64,000 bases of DNA from Dermatophilaceae bacterium Sec6.4. GTDB taxonomy: Bacteria > Actinomycetota > Actinomycetes > Actinomycetales > Dermatophilaceae. Position 1 is the stretch's first letter. Each line of letters begins with the position of its first letter. This document shows positions 1-8,702 of the stretch, one piece after another. The stretch covers positions 2,232,001 to 2,296,000 of the forward strand of contig CP144172.1 in the NCBI GenBank assembly GCA_039636865.1, written 5' to 3'. Both the position numbers and the translations under genes were made by a program. The notes beneath the pieces are model-generated. The model was not told the origin of the DNA. It was given only the letters and a program-made list of their open reading frames with translations, and searched no databases.

Positions 1-653
1 TCCAGGACCCTTCGCAGCATCGGCTCGGCAATGGTCGCGGCGAAGCGCTCATGGATCGGCACAAGCCCGCGCGCCACCGGTCGTAGTACATGCGTGGACG
101 CGTCGAACTTCTGTGCCGCGAATCGGGCAGGATCCGTGCCACGCGAGGGCCAGGAATGGTGGAAGTACAACGCCGCGCCATGGTCGATGCACCATGTATT
201 ACCGTGCCAGCGAAGCAGATTCGGGTTGTGCGGGGTGCGGTCGATGTTCGCGGTGTAAGCGTCCAGCCAGAGAATCTGCGCGGCGACCTCGGCAGTTGGC
301 GGCCTCGCCGGGTCGTAGTTGAACGCCGAGGGCAGCAGGTCCACCCCGAGGTTGCGCCCGATGCTGGCGACGAGCAGGTCCTGCACTTCTTCGTCGGCTT
401 CGTACCGGGCGATCTGGGCGGGCAGTTCGACGACCTTCAACTCCGGCACCCTGATGCCGAGCGCGCGCGCCAGCTCACCGACGATGACCTCTGCCACCAG
501 GGCCTTGACACCCTGACCGGCCCCGCGGAACTTCAGCACCCAGGTGCCCAGATCTTCTGCCTCCACGATGCCGGGCAGCGATCCGCCCTCCCGCAGCGGG
601 ACGACATATCGGATGGCACGGGTAGTGGGCAGCACGAACGTGAGGCTACTCAC
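1..653 (-). CDS. HipA-like kinase family protein (3' end outside window)
   Basis: The reading frame is open from a GTG at 653 to the window edge (217 residues, C-terminus missing). It begins VSSLTFVLPTTRAIRYVVPL and contains the blocks REGGSLPGIVEA, KFRGAGQGVKALVAE, WLDAYTANIDRTPHNPNLL and CIDHGAALYFHH. These match my memory of the stand-alone HipA-like kinase proteins of actinobacteria: a glycine-rich nucleotide loop, a catalytic-loop-like N-D-R-x-x-x-N segment and a metal-binding IDHG. The substrate is unknown, and no HipB-like antitoxin lies in the visible flank, so I would not call it a toxin. It is divergent from the HIT gene with only 21 bases between start codons. Family assignment is good; the exact start is less sure because the ribosome site (AGG, 6 bases upstream) is weak. 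Confidence 0.75.
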   Translation of the reverse strand, partial: MSSLTFVLPTTRAIRYVVPLREGGSLPGIVEAEDLGTWVLKFRGAGQGVKALVAEVIVGELARALGIRVPELKVVELPAQIARYEADEEVQDLLVASIGRNLGVDLLPSAFNYDPARPPTAEVAAQILWLDAYTANIDRTPHNPNLLRWHGNTWCIDHGAALYFHHSWPSRGTDPARFAAQKFDASTHVLRPVARGLVPIHERFAATIAEPMLRRVL

Positions 654-661
654 CTGTCGCC

Positions 662-667
662 TAGGAT
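662..667 (+). promoter_or_regulatory. Candidate -10 hexamer of a leaderless HIT transcript
   Basis: TAGGAT lies 7 bases before the ATG at 675 and fits the actinobacterial TANNNT consensus. That spacing would start the transcript at or next to the start codon. The same bases could instead act as a weak ribosome-binding site (AGGA), so the call is tentative. Confidence 0.3.
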
Positions 668-674
668 CAGGCGC

Positions 675-1238
675 ATGCCTGACGAAGTCCACGATGAGCG
701 CGAGTTCGCCCGTGTGCCGGACGGTTTCGAGCGGTTGTGGACGCCGCACCGGATGGCCTACATCCAGGATCAGAAGCCTGCCGAGGATGACGACAGCGGG
801 TGCCCGTTCTGCGCCTCACCGATCAGATCGGACAGCGACGGGCTGATCGTTTACCGCGGCGAGACGTGTTTCGTGGTGCTGAACCTGTTCCCGTACAACC
901 CTGGTCACCTGCTGGTCTGCCCCTACCGGCATGTGGCGCGGTACCTGGACCTGACGCCCGCCGAGCTGGTCGAGTTCACTGCGCTGACCCAGGCCGCGAT
1001 CCGGACTCTGACGACGGTTTCGGAACCGCACGGCTTCAACCTGGGGATGAATCAGGGCGCGGTGGCCGGCGCCGGGGTGGCCGCGCACCTGCATCAGCAT
1101 GTTGTGCCGCGCTGGGGAGGCGATGCCAATTTCCTGCCCATCATCGCTCAGACCAAGGCACTGCCGGAGCTGTTGGAGGACACCCGCACGCGCCTCGCGG
1201 ACGCCTGGGAAGCGGAGATCGGCGCCAGCCCCCGGTAG
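675..1238 (+). CDS. HIT family hydrolase / Ap4A phosphorylase-like protein
   Basis: 187 residues. It has the histidine-triad motif HLHQHVV near residue 140, preceded by NLGMNQGAVAGAG, and the N-terminal blocks DGFERLWTPHRMAYI and CPFC typical of the actinobacterial HIT proteins encoded next to pgsA. Such enzymes hydrolyse or phosphorolyse nucleotide phosphoanhydrides (Ap4A-type substrates) through a covalent nucleotidyl-histidine intermediate. It lies just before pgsA with a 13-base gap, the conserved order in many actinobacteria, and is probably the first gene of the PIM operon. The ATG at 675 is preferred because a putative -10 or ribosome site lies directly upstream. In-frame sequence further 5' runs antisense to the HipA-like gene and is not expected to be translated. 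Confidence 0.9.
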   Translation: MPDEVHDEREFARVPDGFERLWTPHRMAYIQDQKPAEDDDSGCPFCASPIRSDSDGLIVYRGETCFVVLNLFPYNPGHLLVCPYRHVARYLDLTPAELVEFTALTQAAIRTLTTVSEPHGFNLGMNQGAVAGAGVAAHLHQHVVPRWGGDANFLPIIAQTKALPELLEDTRTRLADAWEAEIGASPR

Positions 1239-1251
1239 TCTCGGCCTCACC

Positions 1252-1905
1252 ATGCTCAACCGATTCGCGCGCGCCTTCTTCACCACCCTCCTCACACCGA
1301 CTGCTCGGTTCTTCATCAAATGCGGCATCAGCCCGGATGTCATTACGATCGTCGGCACCCTGGGTGTCATGGTCGGCGCGCTGGCCTTCTACCCGCTCGG
1401 TGAGTTCTTCTGGGGCACACTTTTCATTACCGCGTTTGTTTTCTCTGACCTGATCGACGGCAACATGGCCCGTCAACTGGGTCGCTCCAGTAAATGGGGT
1501 GCCTACCTCGATTCGACCCTGGACCGATTCGGGGATTCTGCGATCTTCGGTGGGCTGGTTCTCTTCTACGCCGGCCGGGGCGACAACATCCTGATCGCCG
1601 CACTCGCACTGGCCTGTCTGATCCTGGGCAGTGTCGTGTCCTACGCCAAGGCCCGCGCCGAAGGCCTCGGCATGACGGCGAATGTCGGTATCGCCGAGCG
1701 CGCGGACCGGCTCGTGGCGATACTGATCGTCACTGGGCTGGTCGGTATCGGCAACTTGTTCTCGCAGGGCAATGCGATTGGTAACTGGGCCGAGGGCATC
1801 GTGCTGGCGGTTCTCGCCGTGCTCAGCTTGGTGACCGTCCTGCAGCGGATGCTTACCGTCCGCAAGCAGGCATTCGCCGCGGACGAGTCTGCGGCCGCCC
1901 TGTGA
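1252..1905 (+). CDS. pgsA: Phosphatidylinositol phosphate synthase (CDP-alcohol phosphatidyltransferase)
   Basis: 217 residues. The complete CDP-alcohol phosphotransferase signature D-x2-D-G-x2-A-R-x8-G-x3-D-x3-D is present (DLIDGNMARQLG, then GAYLDSTLDR) around residues 66-92, followed by several hydrophobic segments. In actinobacteria the enzyme joins CDP-diacylglycerol to inositol-1-phosphate to form PI-phosphate, the precursor of phosphatidylinositol and the mannosides. It is an integral membrane protein. The start is the ATG at 1252, giving the usual MLNRFAR-type N-terminus; upstream in-frame sequence belongs to the HIT gene in another frame. Its stop codon overlaps the next start (GTGA). 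Position directly before patA and pimA supports PI phosphate synthase rather than PG phosphate synthase. Confidence 0.93.
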   Translation: MLNRFARAFFTTLLTPTARFFIKCGISPDVITIVGTLGVMVGALAFYPLGEFFWGTLFITAFVFSDLIDGNMARQLGRSSKWGAYLDSTLDRFGDSAIFGGLVLFYAGRGDNILIAALALACLILGSVVSYAKARAEGLGMTANVGIAERADRLVAILIVTGLVGIGNLFSQGNAIGNWAEGIVLAVLAVLSLVTVLQRMLTVRKQAFAADESAAAL

Positions 1906-2870
1906 CAGGACACCGACGAGGCTCCCGCGGGAAGGGTGCCGCAGCGAAAGGTGGCGCAGCGAGCATCGCCGACCGGTTGACGTTGGCCGGGTTCCGGACC
2001 GGTTGGGCACTGGTACAACGGTTACCGGAGCGTTCCGCGTACGCGCTGTTCGACAAGATCGCCGACCGCCTCACCGCCCGCGCCGGCAAAGATGTGCAGC
2101 GGTTGCGCGCCAACTATGCGCGGGTCCGCCCCGAGCTCGACGACGCAGCCCTGGATGAGCTGGTGCGCGCCGGTATGCGCTCATATTTTCGGTACTGGTG
2201 CGACGCGTTCCGGTTGGAGCAGATTGCCGGCGGTCCCGCTATCGATCAGATGTTGCGACTGGCAGGAAATGGAGAAGAGGCCAAGGCAGTTCTCGATCGC
2301 GGTGAGGCCGTCATCCTCTTCCTCGGTCATCTGGGCAACTGGGACATGTGCGGGGCGTGGGCCACCCGCAACTTTGCGCCGGTCACCACGGTCGCCGAGC
2401 GGCTGAAGCCCGAGGCGTTGTTCGAACAGTTCGTGGCGTACCGCGCGAGCCTGGGGATCCGTATTCTGGCGCTGACCGGTGCCGGGAACCCCTACCCGGA
2501 GCTGGTGAAGGCAGTCCGCGCGGGTGGGTTCGTGCCGTTGCTGTCCGACCGTGATCTGACCTCGCGGGGGGTGAAGGTGCAGCTGTGCGGGCACCCGGCG
2601 CGGATGGCTGCCGGACCGGCACGGCTCGCCCTGGAGACCGGCGCTGCGCTCTACCCGCTGAGCGTCACCTACGAGAAGCTGCCGGGCCGTTCGATGCAGC
2701 GGGTGGTCGCGGACTTCGGTCCGCGCGTGATGGTTCCGGAGCACGGAAGCGACCGGGAGAAGGTCGTCGCGATGACCCAGCAGTGCGCCGACGCGCTGAG
2801 CGGAACAATCCGTGCCAGCACGCAGGACTGGCACATGATGCAGCGGGTCTTCCTGGACGATCTGCGATGA
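1902..2870 (+). CDS. patA: Phosphatidylinositol mannoside acyltransferase (PatA-like)
   Basis: 322 residues, the usual size of LpxL/HtrB-type lysophospholipid acyltransferases. The catalytic H-x4-D motif is visible as GHLGNWDM near residue 145, followed by the substrate-pocket block LLSDRDLTSRGV. In mycobacteria this enzyme transfers an acyl chain from acyl-CoA to the mannose of PIM1/PIM2 at the cytoplasmic membrane face. It starts with GTG in a 4-base overlap with the pgsA stop and ends in a 4-base overlap with pimA, so translation is probably coupled. Order pgsA-patA-pimA is the classical PIM operon, which makes the assignment secure. Confidence 0.92.
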   Translation: MTGHRRGSRGKGAAAKGGAASIADRLTLAGFRTGWALVQRLPERSAYALFDKIADRLTARAGKDVQRLRANYARVRPELDDAALDELVRAGMRSYFRYWCDAFRLEQIAGGPAIDQMLRLAGNGEEAKAVLDRGEAVILFLGHLGNWDMCGAWATRNFAPVTTVAERLKPEALFEQFVAYRASLGIRILALTGAGNPYPELVKAVRAGGFVPLLSDRDLTSRGVKVQLCGHPARMAAGPARLALETGAALYPLSVTYEKLPGRSMQRVVADFGPRVMVPEHGSDREKVVAMTQQCADALSGTIRASTQDWHMMQRVFLDDLR

Positions 2871-4030
2871 GGATCGGGATGGTCAGCCCGTACTCCTTCG
2901 ATGTGCCGGGCGGGGTGCAGCTGCACATCCGCGACCTGGCGGAGTACTTCATCGCAGACGGCCACGACGTCAGCGTCCTGGCCCCCGCCGACGAGGACAC
3001 CCCGCTCCCGCCGTATGTCACGAGCGCCGGTCGTGCGGTGCCCGTTCCGTACAACGGATCGGTCGCGCGGCTGCTCTTCGGCCCGGTGACGGCCTCGCGG
3101 GTCGGCAAATGGATCGAGCGCAGCGACTTCGACATCATCCACGTGCACGAACCGGTCAGCCCGAGCCTGTCGATGCTCGCGATGTGGGCATCGGAGGATC
3201 CCCTGGTCGCGACGTTCCACACCGCGACGATGCGGTCGCGGGTGATGCACGCGGCCCAGCCGATCCTGCAGCCCGGTTTGGAGAAGGTTGCCGGACGGAT
3301 CGCGGTCTCCCAGGAAGCGCGCAGCACGGTGCGGCGACACCTGGGTGGGGACGCGGTCGTCATACCGAACGGCGTATACGTCGACCGGTTCGCCGAGGCG
3401 GCGATCGCGCCGTGGTGGCAGGGCACTGCGCAGCGGCCGACGCTGGCCTTCCTGGGCCGGATCAACGAGTCGCGCAAGGGTCTGCCGGTGTTGTTGGCAG
3501 CGATGCCGCGGTTGTTGGCTGCCCGGCCTGGCCTACGGTTGCTGATAGCGGGTCCCGGCGACAGCCACGAAGCGCTGCGTGGGGTGCCCGACCAGGTCGC
3601 CGAGGCGTGCGAATTTCTCGGCGCGGTGACCGATCAGGAGAAGGCCAGCCTGCTGGCCTCGACCGACGCCTACATTGCGCCCAATACCGGCGGCGAAAGT
3701 TTCGGGATCATCCTGATCGAAGCGATGAGCGCCGGCGCACCGGTGCTGGCCAGCGACCTGGAGGCCTTCCAGGCGGTGTTGCGCAACGGGCAGGACGGTC
3801 GGCTCTTCCGGGTGGGGGATTCAACCGACCTGGCCACTCAGGCGCTGGCGTTGTTGGATGATGCCGCCGCCCGGGCCGCCTACCGCGTCGCGGGACCGCA
3901 ACGATCCGGTGAGTTCGACTGGTCCCGGGTGGGCTCGCAGGTGATGAATGTCTACGAAACTGTTATCTCGGCCGGTCCGCCCGTTGTGACACCGCGCCGC
4001 GCGATCGCCCGACGTCGAGGAGTGCGCTGA
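2867..4030 (+). CDS. pimA: Phosphatidylinositol alpha-mannosyltransferase (GT4)
   Basis: 387 residues. The N-terminus MRIGMVSPYSFDVPGGVQ carries the glycine-rich GGVQ loop that binds GDP-mannose phosphates. The GT4 E-x7-E motif appears as GGESFGIILIEA near residue 282. PimA adds the first mannose from GDP-mannose to the 2-position of the inositol in PI and commits it to PIM, lipomannan and lipoarabinomannan synthesis. It acts on the inner leaflet. The ATG at 2867 overlaps the patA stop (ATGA). The short basic tail IARRRGVR is unremarkable. Together with the aftD and DUF3068 genes further along, this suggests the organism builds a larger PI-anchored glycan. Confidence 0.93.
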   Translation: MRIGMVSPYSFDVPGGVQLHIRDLAEYFIADGHDVSVLAPADEDTPLPPYVTSAGRAVPVPYNGSVARLLFGPVTASRVGKWIERSDFDIIHVHEPVSPSLSMLAMWASEDPLVATFHTATMRSRVMHAAQPILQPGLEKVAGRIAVSQEARSTVRRHLGGDAVVIPNGVYVDRFAEAAIAPWWQGTAQRPTLAFLGRINESRKGLPVLLAAMPRLLAARPGLRLLIAGPGDSHEALRGVPDQVAEACEFLGAVTDQEKASLLASTDAYIAPNTGGESFGIILIEAMSAGAPVLASDLEAFQAVLRNGQDGRLFRVGDSTDLATQALALLDDAAARAAYRVAGPQRSGEFDWSRVGSQVMNVYETVISAGPPVVTPRRAIARRRGVR

Positions 4031-4590
4031 TGATTCTCTGGTTCTGGGTTGCCCTGACTGTTGCCGTGCTCGCGCTGATCGCCTGGTACCTGTCCTACAG
4101 TGCGGCGCGACTGGATCGACTGCACGGCCGCGTGGAGGGGTCGGTGTCCGCGTTGGACGCGCAACTGGTGCGTCGGGCCGAGACCAGCATGGAGCTGGCC
4201 AACTCGGGCCTGCTGGACCCTGCGAGCTCGATGCTCCTGGCCGAGGCCGCTGGGTCCTCCTTGGATGCATCCGATGCTGCTGAAGTCGCCTCGGAGGTGC
4301 AGGAGCACGGTGTCGATCAGGGACGGGCCGCCATCGAAACAGATCTTACGACGACGCTGCTCGCGCTGCTGACTCCGCAAATCGTTGTCACCGACGGGGT
4401 GGAGGACTACGCCCACCGGGTGCGACAGGCGGGGGAACGGGTGCAGTTGGCCCGGCGGTTTCATGACGACGCGGTGCGTGACGTACGCCGGGTGCGCGGT
4501 AAGCCGGTTGTGCGGTTGTTCCGGTTGGCCGGGCGCACCCATCTGCCCGAGATGGTGCAGTTCGACGACCGGCTGCCGGACGTCGAATAG
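4030..4590 (+). CDS. LemA-like membrane-anchored protein
   Basis: 186 residues. One N-terminal membrane segment (about residues 2-23, ILWFWVALTVAVLALIAWYL) is followed by a mostly helical domain. The C-terminal part ARRFHDDAVRDVRRVRG resembles the last helix of LemA-type proteins (A-R-x-F-x-N-D-A-V-R-D), and the chain ends with a short FDDRLPD tail. Its start codon shares one base with the pimA stop, so it is the last gene of the PIM operon. A protein of this type commonly follows pimA in actinobacteria; its function is unknown. No enzyme motif is visible. Confidence 0.7.
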   Translation: MILWFWVALTVAVLALIAWYLSYSAARLDRLHGRVEGSVSALDAQLVRRAETSMELANSGLLDPASSMLLAEAAGSSLDASDAAEVASEVQEHGVDQGRAAIETDLTTTLLALLTPQIVVTDGVEDYAHRVRQAGERVQLARRFHDDAVRDVRRVRGKPVVRLFRLAGRTHLPEMVQFDDRLPDVE

Positions 4591-4688
4591 CCGGCCGGTC
4601 CCAAGGTCGGCAGCGGCGCTAGTAAGCTGGGGAGCACCCCAAGTCGCCCGGTTTCAGCGGGCATTTTCCGCTCAGCAAGGAGCTCACT

Positions 4689-5609
4689 ATGACCCCGCAG
4701 ACCACCGACGCGGCCGATCAGGGCGCTGGGGCTACCGGCACCGCCCGCGTCAAGCGCGGGATGGCCGAAATGCTCAAGGGCGGCGTCATCATGGACGTTG
4801 TCACGGCCGAGCAGGCCAAGATCGCCGAGGACGCCGGTGCGGTGGCCGTGATGGCCCTCGAGCGGGTGCCGGCCGACATCCGCGCGCAGGGCGGGGTATC
4901 GCGGATGTCTGACCCGGACATGATCGACAGCATCATTGCGACGGTGTCCATCCCGGTCATGGCCAAGGCACGCATCGGCCACTTCGTGGAGGCGCAGATC
5001 CTGCAGAGCCTCGGTGTGGACTACATCGACGAGTCCGAAGTACTCACCCCCGCGGACTACGCCAACCACATCGAGAAATGGAACTTCACTGCGCCGTTCG
5101 TGTGCGGCGCCACCAACCTGGGCGAGGCGCTGCGCCGGATCACCGAGGGCGCGGCGATGATCCGCTCCAAGGGCGAGGCCGGCACCGGCGACGTGTCCAA
5201 CGCGACGACGCACATGCGCACCATCCGTGCCGAGATCCGCCGACTGACGACGATGGCCGAGGACGAGCTCTACGTCGCAGCCAAGGAGCTGCAGGCGCCG
5301 TACGACCTGGTCAAGGAGGTCGCGAAATTGGGCAAGCTACCCGTCGTCCTCTTCACCGCCGGCGGCATCGCGACACCGGCGGACGCCGCGATGATGATGC
5401 AGCTGGGTGCCGACGGTGTCTTCGTCGGCTCCGGCATCTTCAAGTCCGGCAACCCGGCGCAACGCGCCGAGGCAATCGTCAAGGCCACGACCTTCTTCGA
5501 CGACCCCGACGTGCTCGCGAAGGTCTCGCGCGGCCTGGGTGAGGCAATGGTCGGTATCAATGTCGAGGAGATCCCGCAGCCGCACCGGCTCGCCGAGCGC
5601 GGCTGGTAA
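4689..5609 (+). CDS. pdxS: Pyridoxal 5'-phosphate synthase lyase subunit PdxS
   Basis: 306 residues, full length for PdxS/SNZ. It forms PLP from ribose 5-phosphate, glyceraldehyde 3-phosphate and ammonia, which the glutaminase PdxT normally supplies. Signature blocks are [35 protein letters not shown] with the first catalytic lysine, [12 protein letters not shown] with the second, and [15 protein letters not shown] good ribosome site (AAGGAG) lies 8 bases before the ATG. A 98-base gap separates it from the LemA-like gene, so it probably has its own promoter. In most actinobacteria pdxT follows directly; here the next gene is convergent and unrelated, and no pdxT is in this window. Confidence 0.96.
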   Translation: MTPQTTDAADQGAGATGTARVKRGMAEMLKGGVIMDVVTAEQAKIAEDAGAVAVMALERVPADIRAQGGVSRMSDPDMIDSIIATVSIPVMAKARIGHFVEAQILQSLGVDYIDESEVLTPADYANHIEKWNFTAPFVCGATNLGEALRRITEGAAMIRSKGEAGTGDVSNATTHMRTIRAEIRRLTTMAEDELYVAAKELQAPYDLVKEVAKLGKLPVVLFTAGGIATPADAAMMMQLGADGVFVGSGIFKSGNPAQRAEAIVKATTFFDDPDVLAKVSRGLGEAMVGINVEEIPQPHRLAERGW

Positions 5610-5620
5610 CAACGACACGG

Positions 5621-6649
5621 TCACCGCAGGATGGCGGCAGTCGGCACGCGGGCGCCCGGACGAAGTGGGTGGCCGGCACCGACGTAGGCGTGAGCGCCCA
5701 GCACGACGTCTTGCAGCGAGGCCGGTCCGTCAACCTGGGCGCTCGGGCCGAACGCGCATGAGTCAGCCACGACTCCTGCGTCGAGCCGTGCTCCTGCCAT
5801 CACGATGGTGCCCCGCACATCGCAGTTTGCTGCGATGACGGCGCCCGGTCCGACGTACGAGCCGTCCCGCACACGGGCAGACGGGTCGACTGAGGCGGCA
5901 GGGTCAATGATCGCGGGCCCATGACGTAGCACCGCATCGCGGGAGGCGGCGATCAGGGTTGCCGGGGTCCCGATGTCCATGCTGTACGCGTCTTCGACGT
6001 ACGCGGTGAGAACACCCCCGGCTCGCAGCAGGGCTGGGATCACTTCACGCTCGAAGCTGACCGGTTGCCGACGGGATACCCCGTCCAGGCAACTCGGGTC
6101 GAGCAGATAAGTGCCGGCGTTCACGATGCCACCGACAAGCTCCTCCGGTTTCTCGCGGAACGCGGTGATGCGGCCGGCGGCGCCCACCTCGATCAGTCCG
6201 TAGGCACGCGCATCCGCGACGGGCTTGGCGTGCAGTGTGCCCACCGCCCCGAGCCGCGATCTGGCGGCCGCGAAGGCGTTCAGCTGAGCAGCGACATCAT
6301 GTGCGCTGAGCTGATCACCGTTCAGCACCAGCAGCACGTCGCCATTTGCCGGGGCAAGGCGATCGACGGCCGCCGCCAGCGCGCCACCGGTGCCGAGCGG
6401 GGCGTCCTCGCGGCAGTAGTCCAGTTCCAGTCCCCACGCCCCGCCGGTGCCGAGGACATCGCGGAACTGCTGCGCTCGATACGACGTCGTGAGCAGCACC
6501 CGGGAGACATCCAGGGCCGCGAGCATCACGAGTTGATGGGCCACAACGGGCAACCCCGCGACGGGGAGCAGCGGTTTCGGAGTGCGGTCGGTCAACGGCG
6601 CGAGGCGGGTGCCGCGGCCGCCCGCGAGGATGACCGCGTGGAGGGTCAT
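5621..6649 (-). CDS. Sugar-1-phosphate nucleotidyltransferase
   Basis: 342 residues. The N-terminal nucleotidyltransferase signature AGGRGTRLAPLTDRTPKPLL (residues 9-28) and the NGD metal-binding motif (LLVLNGDQ) are intact. The last third is a hexapeptide left-handed beta-helix (SARVRDGSYVGPGAVI and similar repeats). Such enzymes activate a sugar 1-phosphate to an NDP-sugar; mannose-1-phosphate or heptose-1-phosphate guanylyltransferases are the closest types, but substrate cannot be read from sequence. The ATG at 6649 is chosen because it overlaps the upstream acyltransferase stop (ATGA); a longer frame would intrude into that gene. It converges on pdxS with an 11-base gap. It could supply GDP-heptose with the kinase and isomerase at 36.2-38.0 kb. 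Confidence 0.85.
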   Translation of the reverse strand: MTLHAVILAGGRGTRLAPLTDRTPKPLLPVAGLPVVAHQLVMLAALDVSRVLLTTSYRAQQFRDVLGTGGAWGLELDYCREDAPLGTGGALAAAVDRLAPANGDVLLVLNGDQLSAHDVAAQLNAFAAARSRLGAVGTLHAKPVADARAYGLIEVGAAGRITAFREKPEELVGGIVNAGTYLLDPSCLDGVSRRQPVSFEREVIPALLRAGGVLTAYVEDAYSMDIGTPATLIAASRDAVLRHGPAIIDPAASVDPSARVRDGSYVGPGAVIAANCDVRGTIVMAGARLDAGVVADSCAFGPSAQVDGPASLQDVVLGAHAYVGAGHPLRPGARVPTAAILR

Positions 6650-8610
6650 TTTTTGCGGAGGATCTGTTGCAGCTGCGGGGCGAACCACGTCCAGAACACC
6701 GCACCGGAGGCGGCCGAGAAGTGCAGTCCGTCGGGGTAGAGAGGCGTCCCGTTGATCGTGGGGTGATATCCGCCGGTGCAGAGGAAGCCGAATTGGTCGA
6801 TGACCGCAACGCCGCGTTCGCGGGCCCAGGCGCGTACGTCGCGGTTGGTGCGCTCGACTCTCTTGATGTCGTTGACCAGGGCGACTTTCGGGGATGTGTT
6901 GGCGAATGGTTGGTTGTGACAGGCAAGCGTCACGACAGCGAAGCGCGCTACTCCCGCCGACGCAGCCCCCCGTTTCGCTTCGTCAAGAGCCGATCGGATG
7001 AAGGCCGAGTACGCCGGCGTCCCGAACGTCACTGTGCGGCCATCGGCTTCGTGGTCCAGCACCATCGTCTGCGGGATGAAGAAAGCTGCCAGATCCGGTT
7101 TGTCGGTTTGTAGTTTTGTGGTCCACGAGCGACGGAACGCCGAACAGTTCGCAAGGGGGTCCTCCCGCTTGCCGTCGACCACGATCGATCCTGCGAAGGT
7201 GTCACATCCGAAACTGGCATCGGGTCGAAGATCGATGTCGGGGTATCGCGACGGACGGAAGGCGCTGTCGACGCTCGCCGGAATCGAGTTGCCGATGAGG
7301 GACACCTTGTGAACGGCCGCCAGCGGCGTGTATCCGGCCGGTAGGTACGTCAGCGGCGCGACGGGTGTGTCAGCGCCTGCGGCGAATGAGGGACCTACTG
7401 CATTCGCCGTCTGCGCGACCAGGACGCTGGCGACCACCAGTGCAGGGACGGCAGCGATACCGACCAGTCGTCCGAAAGATGGGGCAACGGGCAGCAGCGC
7501 ACGGAGCCCCCCTGCACGCACGGGTCGCTCGATGAACCAATATGACCCGGCCGCCAGCACCAGCGAGACGACAACCTGCAGCGGACTGAGGATTGCGCTA
7601 CGCAGCGGCAGGCGCGACGGCCCGAGGAACACCACGACCGGCCAGTGCCACAGGTAGAGGGAATAGCTGATGAGTCCGAGCCTCCGTAGCGGCTCGAACG
7701 CGAGCAGCTGCGAGGCCCGGCTCGGTATCTGGGCGGCACCGCCGCATACCGGTACGGCGGCTACGACGCAGACCAGTACCAGTCCGCCCGGGAAAAGGAT
7801 CGCGGAGTCGAAACGCAGCACGGCGAAGGCGAACAGCAGCAACGCCAGGGCGGGCCAGGTCAACCAACCCATCAGCCGGTCGAAAAGCACCCGGCGTTCG
7901 CCGCGGAACTCCCGGGTGCCGACCCAGACTCCTGCCGCCGCGCCGATGAACAGTTCGAAGATCCGGGTGTCGGTGCCGTAGTAGATGCGGTTGGGATCGG
8001 ACCCCGGAACGTACAACGCACCCATCCGCCAGGCGGACAGAGCAGCCAGCACCAGCAGCGCTGCACCCAAGACGTTTCGACGGCGGTGCGGGGATAGTCC
8101 GCGCGTCAGCGCGAGAAGGAGGAGCAGCAACAGGGGGAAGAGGAGGTAGTACTGCTCTTCGATGGCCAACGACCAGGTATGGAGGACGGGGGACGGAAGG
8201 CCGACCGTATCGGCAAAATACTGCTCGTCCGAGAACAGCATCCGCCAGTTTGCGACGTAGAACAACGCGGAGATCACGTCGAGACTGACCGGTAGCCGAC
8301 GGCTCGGTATCGTCCAGAAGTAGGACGCCACCGATACCGCGAGCAGCATTGCGACCAGCGCCGGTAGGAGACGGCGAGCGCGGGCGGCCCAGAATCCCAA
8401 CAGGCTGATGGTCCCCCACGAGTTCCATTCGGCGACGAGCAAAGAGGTGATCAGAAAACCGGACAGGACGAAGAAGACATCGACCCCCAGCCAGCCGCCG
8501 GGCAGGGCGTCGGGCCAGACGTGAAAGACCACGACGGCCGCTACGGCGATGCCCCGCAGGCCGTCGAGGGCCGGTCGATACGAGAGCGACCGGTGCCGAT
8601 CAGAAGTCAC
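6646..8610 (-). CDS. OafA-type membrane O-acyltransferase with C-terminal SGNH domain (copy 1)
   Basis: 654 residues. The N-terminal acyltransferase-3 domain (about 1-370) starts at YRPALDGLRGIAVAAVVVFH with the TM1 histidine and has about ten hydrophobic segments. The C-terminal extracytoplasmic SGNH domain has a DGLH block near residue 626. The nucleophile block reads GNS (LIGNSIPASV, about residue 439) where its three relatives here have GDS. These two-part enzymes move acyl groups, usually acetyl, across the membrane onto surface glycans. I prefer the GTG at 8610: GGAAGG lies 6 bases upstream and a good -10 box lies at 8649-8654, inside the longer reading frame that starts at 8673. It overlaps the nucleotidyltransferase start by 4 bases. 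Confidence 0.88.
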   Translation of the reverse strand: MTSDRHRSLSYRPALDGLRGIAVAAVVVFHVWPDALPGGWLGVDVFFVLSGFLITSLLVAEWNSWGTISLLGFWAARARRLLPALVAMLLAVSVASYFWTIPSRRLPVSLDVISALFYVANWRMLFSDEQYFADTVGLPSPVLHTWSLAIEEQYYLLFPLLLLLLLALTRGLSPHRRRNVLGAALLVLAALSAWRMGALYVPGSDPNRIYYGTDTRIFELFIGAAAGVWVGTREFRGERRVLFDRLMGWLTWPALALLLFAFAVLRFDSAILFPGGLVLVCVVAAVPVCGGAAQIPSRASQLLAFEPLRRLGLISYSLYLWHWPVVVFLGPSRLPLRSAILSPLQVVVSLVLAAGSYWFIERPVRAGGLRALLPVAPSFGRLVGIAAVPALVVASVLVAQTANAVGPSFAAGADTPVAPLTYLPAGYTPLAAVHKVSLIGNSIPASVDSAFRPSRYPDIDLRPDASFGCDTFAGSIVVDGKREDPLANCSAFRRSWTTKLQTDKPDLAAFFIPQTMVLDHEADGRTVTFGTPAYSAFIRSALDEAKRGAASAGVARFAVVTLACHNQPFANTSPKVALVNDIKRVERTNRDVRAWARERGVAVIDQFGFLCTGGYHPTINGTPLYPDGLHFSAASGAVFWTWFAPQLQQILRKK

Positions 8611-8648
8611 CAGGAACCCTTCCGCGGAGCCGGCTGCGATGTCGCCCG

Positions 8649-8654
8649 AGTATA
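8649..8654 (-). promoter_or_regulatory. Candidate -10 box for the acyltransferase/nucleotidyltransferase operon
   Basis: On the minus strand the hexamer is TATACT. A TGCCTT hexamer lies 17 bases further upstream as a possible weak -35. Transcription would begin near 8641, giving a leader of about 30 bases before the GTG at 8610. This position argues against the longer start at 8673. Confidence 0.4.
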
Positions 8655-8690
8655 GATACCGTCTGGTAACCAAGGCATCCGCATCGCGGT

Positions 8691-8696
8691 TATCAT
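8691..8696 (+). promoter_or_regulatory. Candidate -10 hexamer, leaderless transcript
   Basis: TATCAT ends exactly 6 bases before the ATG at 8703. No ribosome-binding site is visible upstream of that ATG. The layout fits a leaderless actinobacterial mRNA. Confidence 0.4.
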
Positions 8697-8702
8697 GACG
8701 GC

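Noticed and set aside
90..674. Plus-strand open frame upstream of and continuous with the HIT gene
   Set aside because: It is antisense to a well-conserved HipA-like coding sequence, and its translation is unlike HIT proteins.
4591..4688. Possible promoter with TAGTAAGCT upstream of pdxS
   Set aside because: No convincing -35 and no conserved spacing, so it was not entered as a feature.
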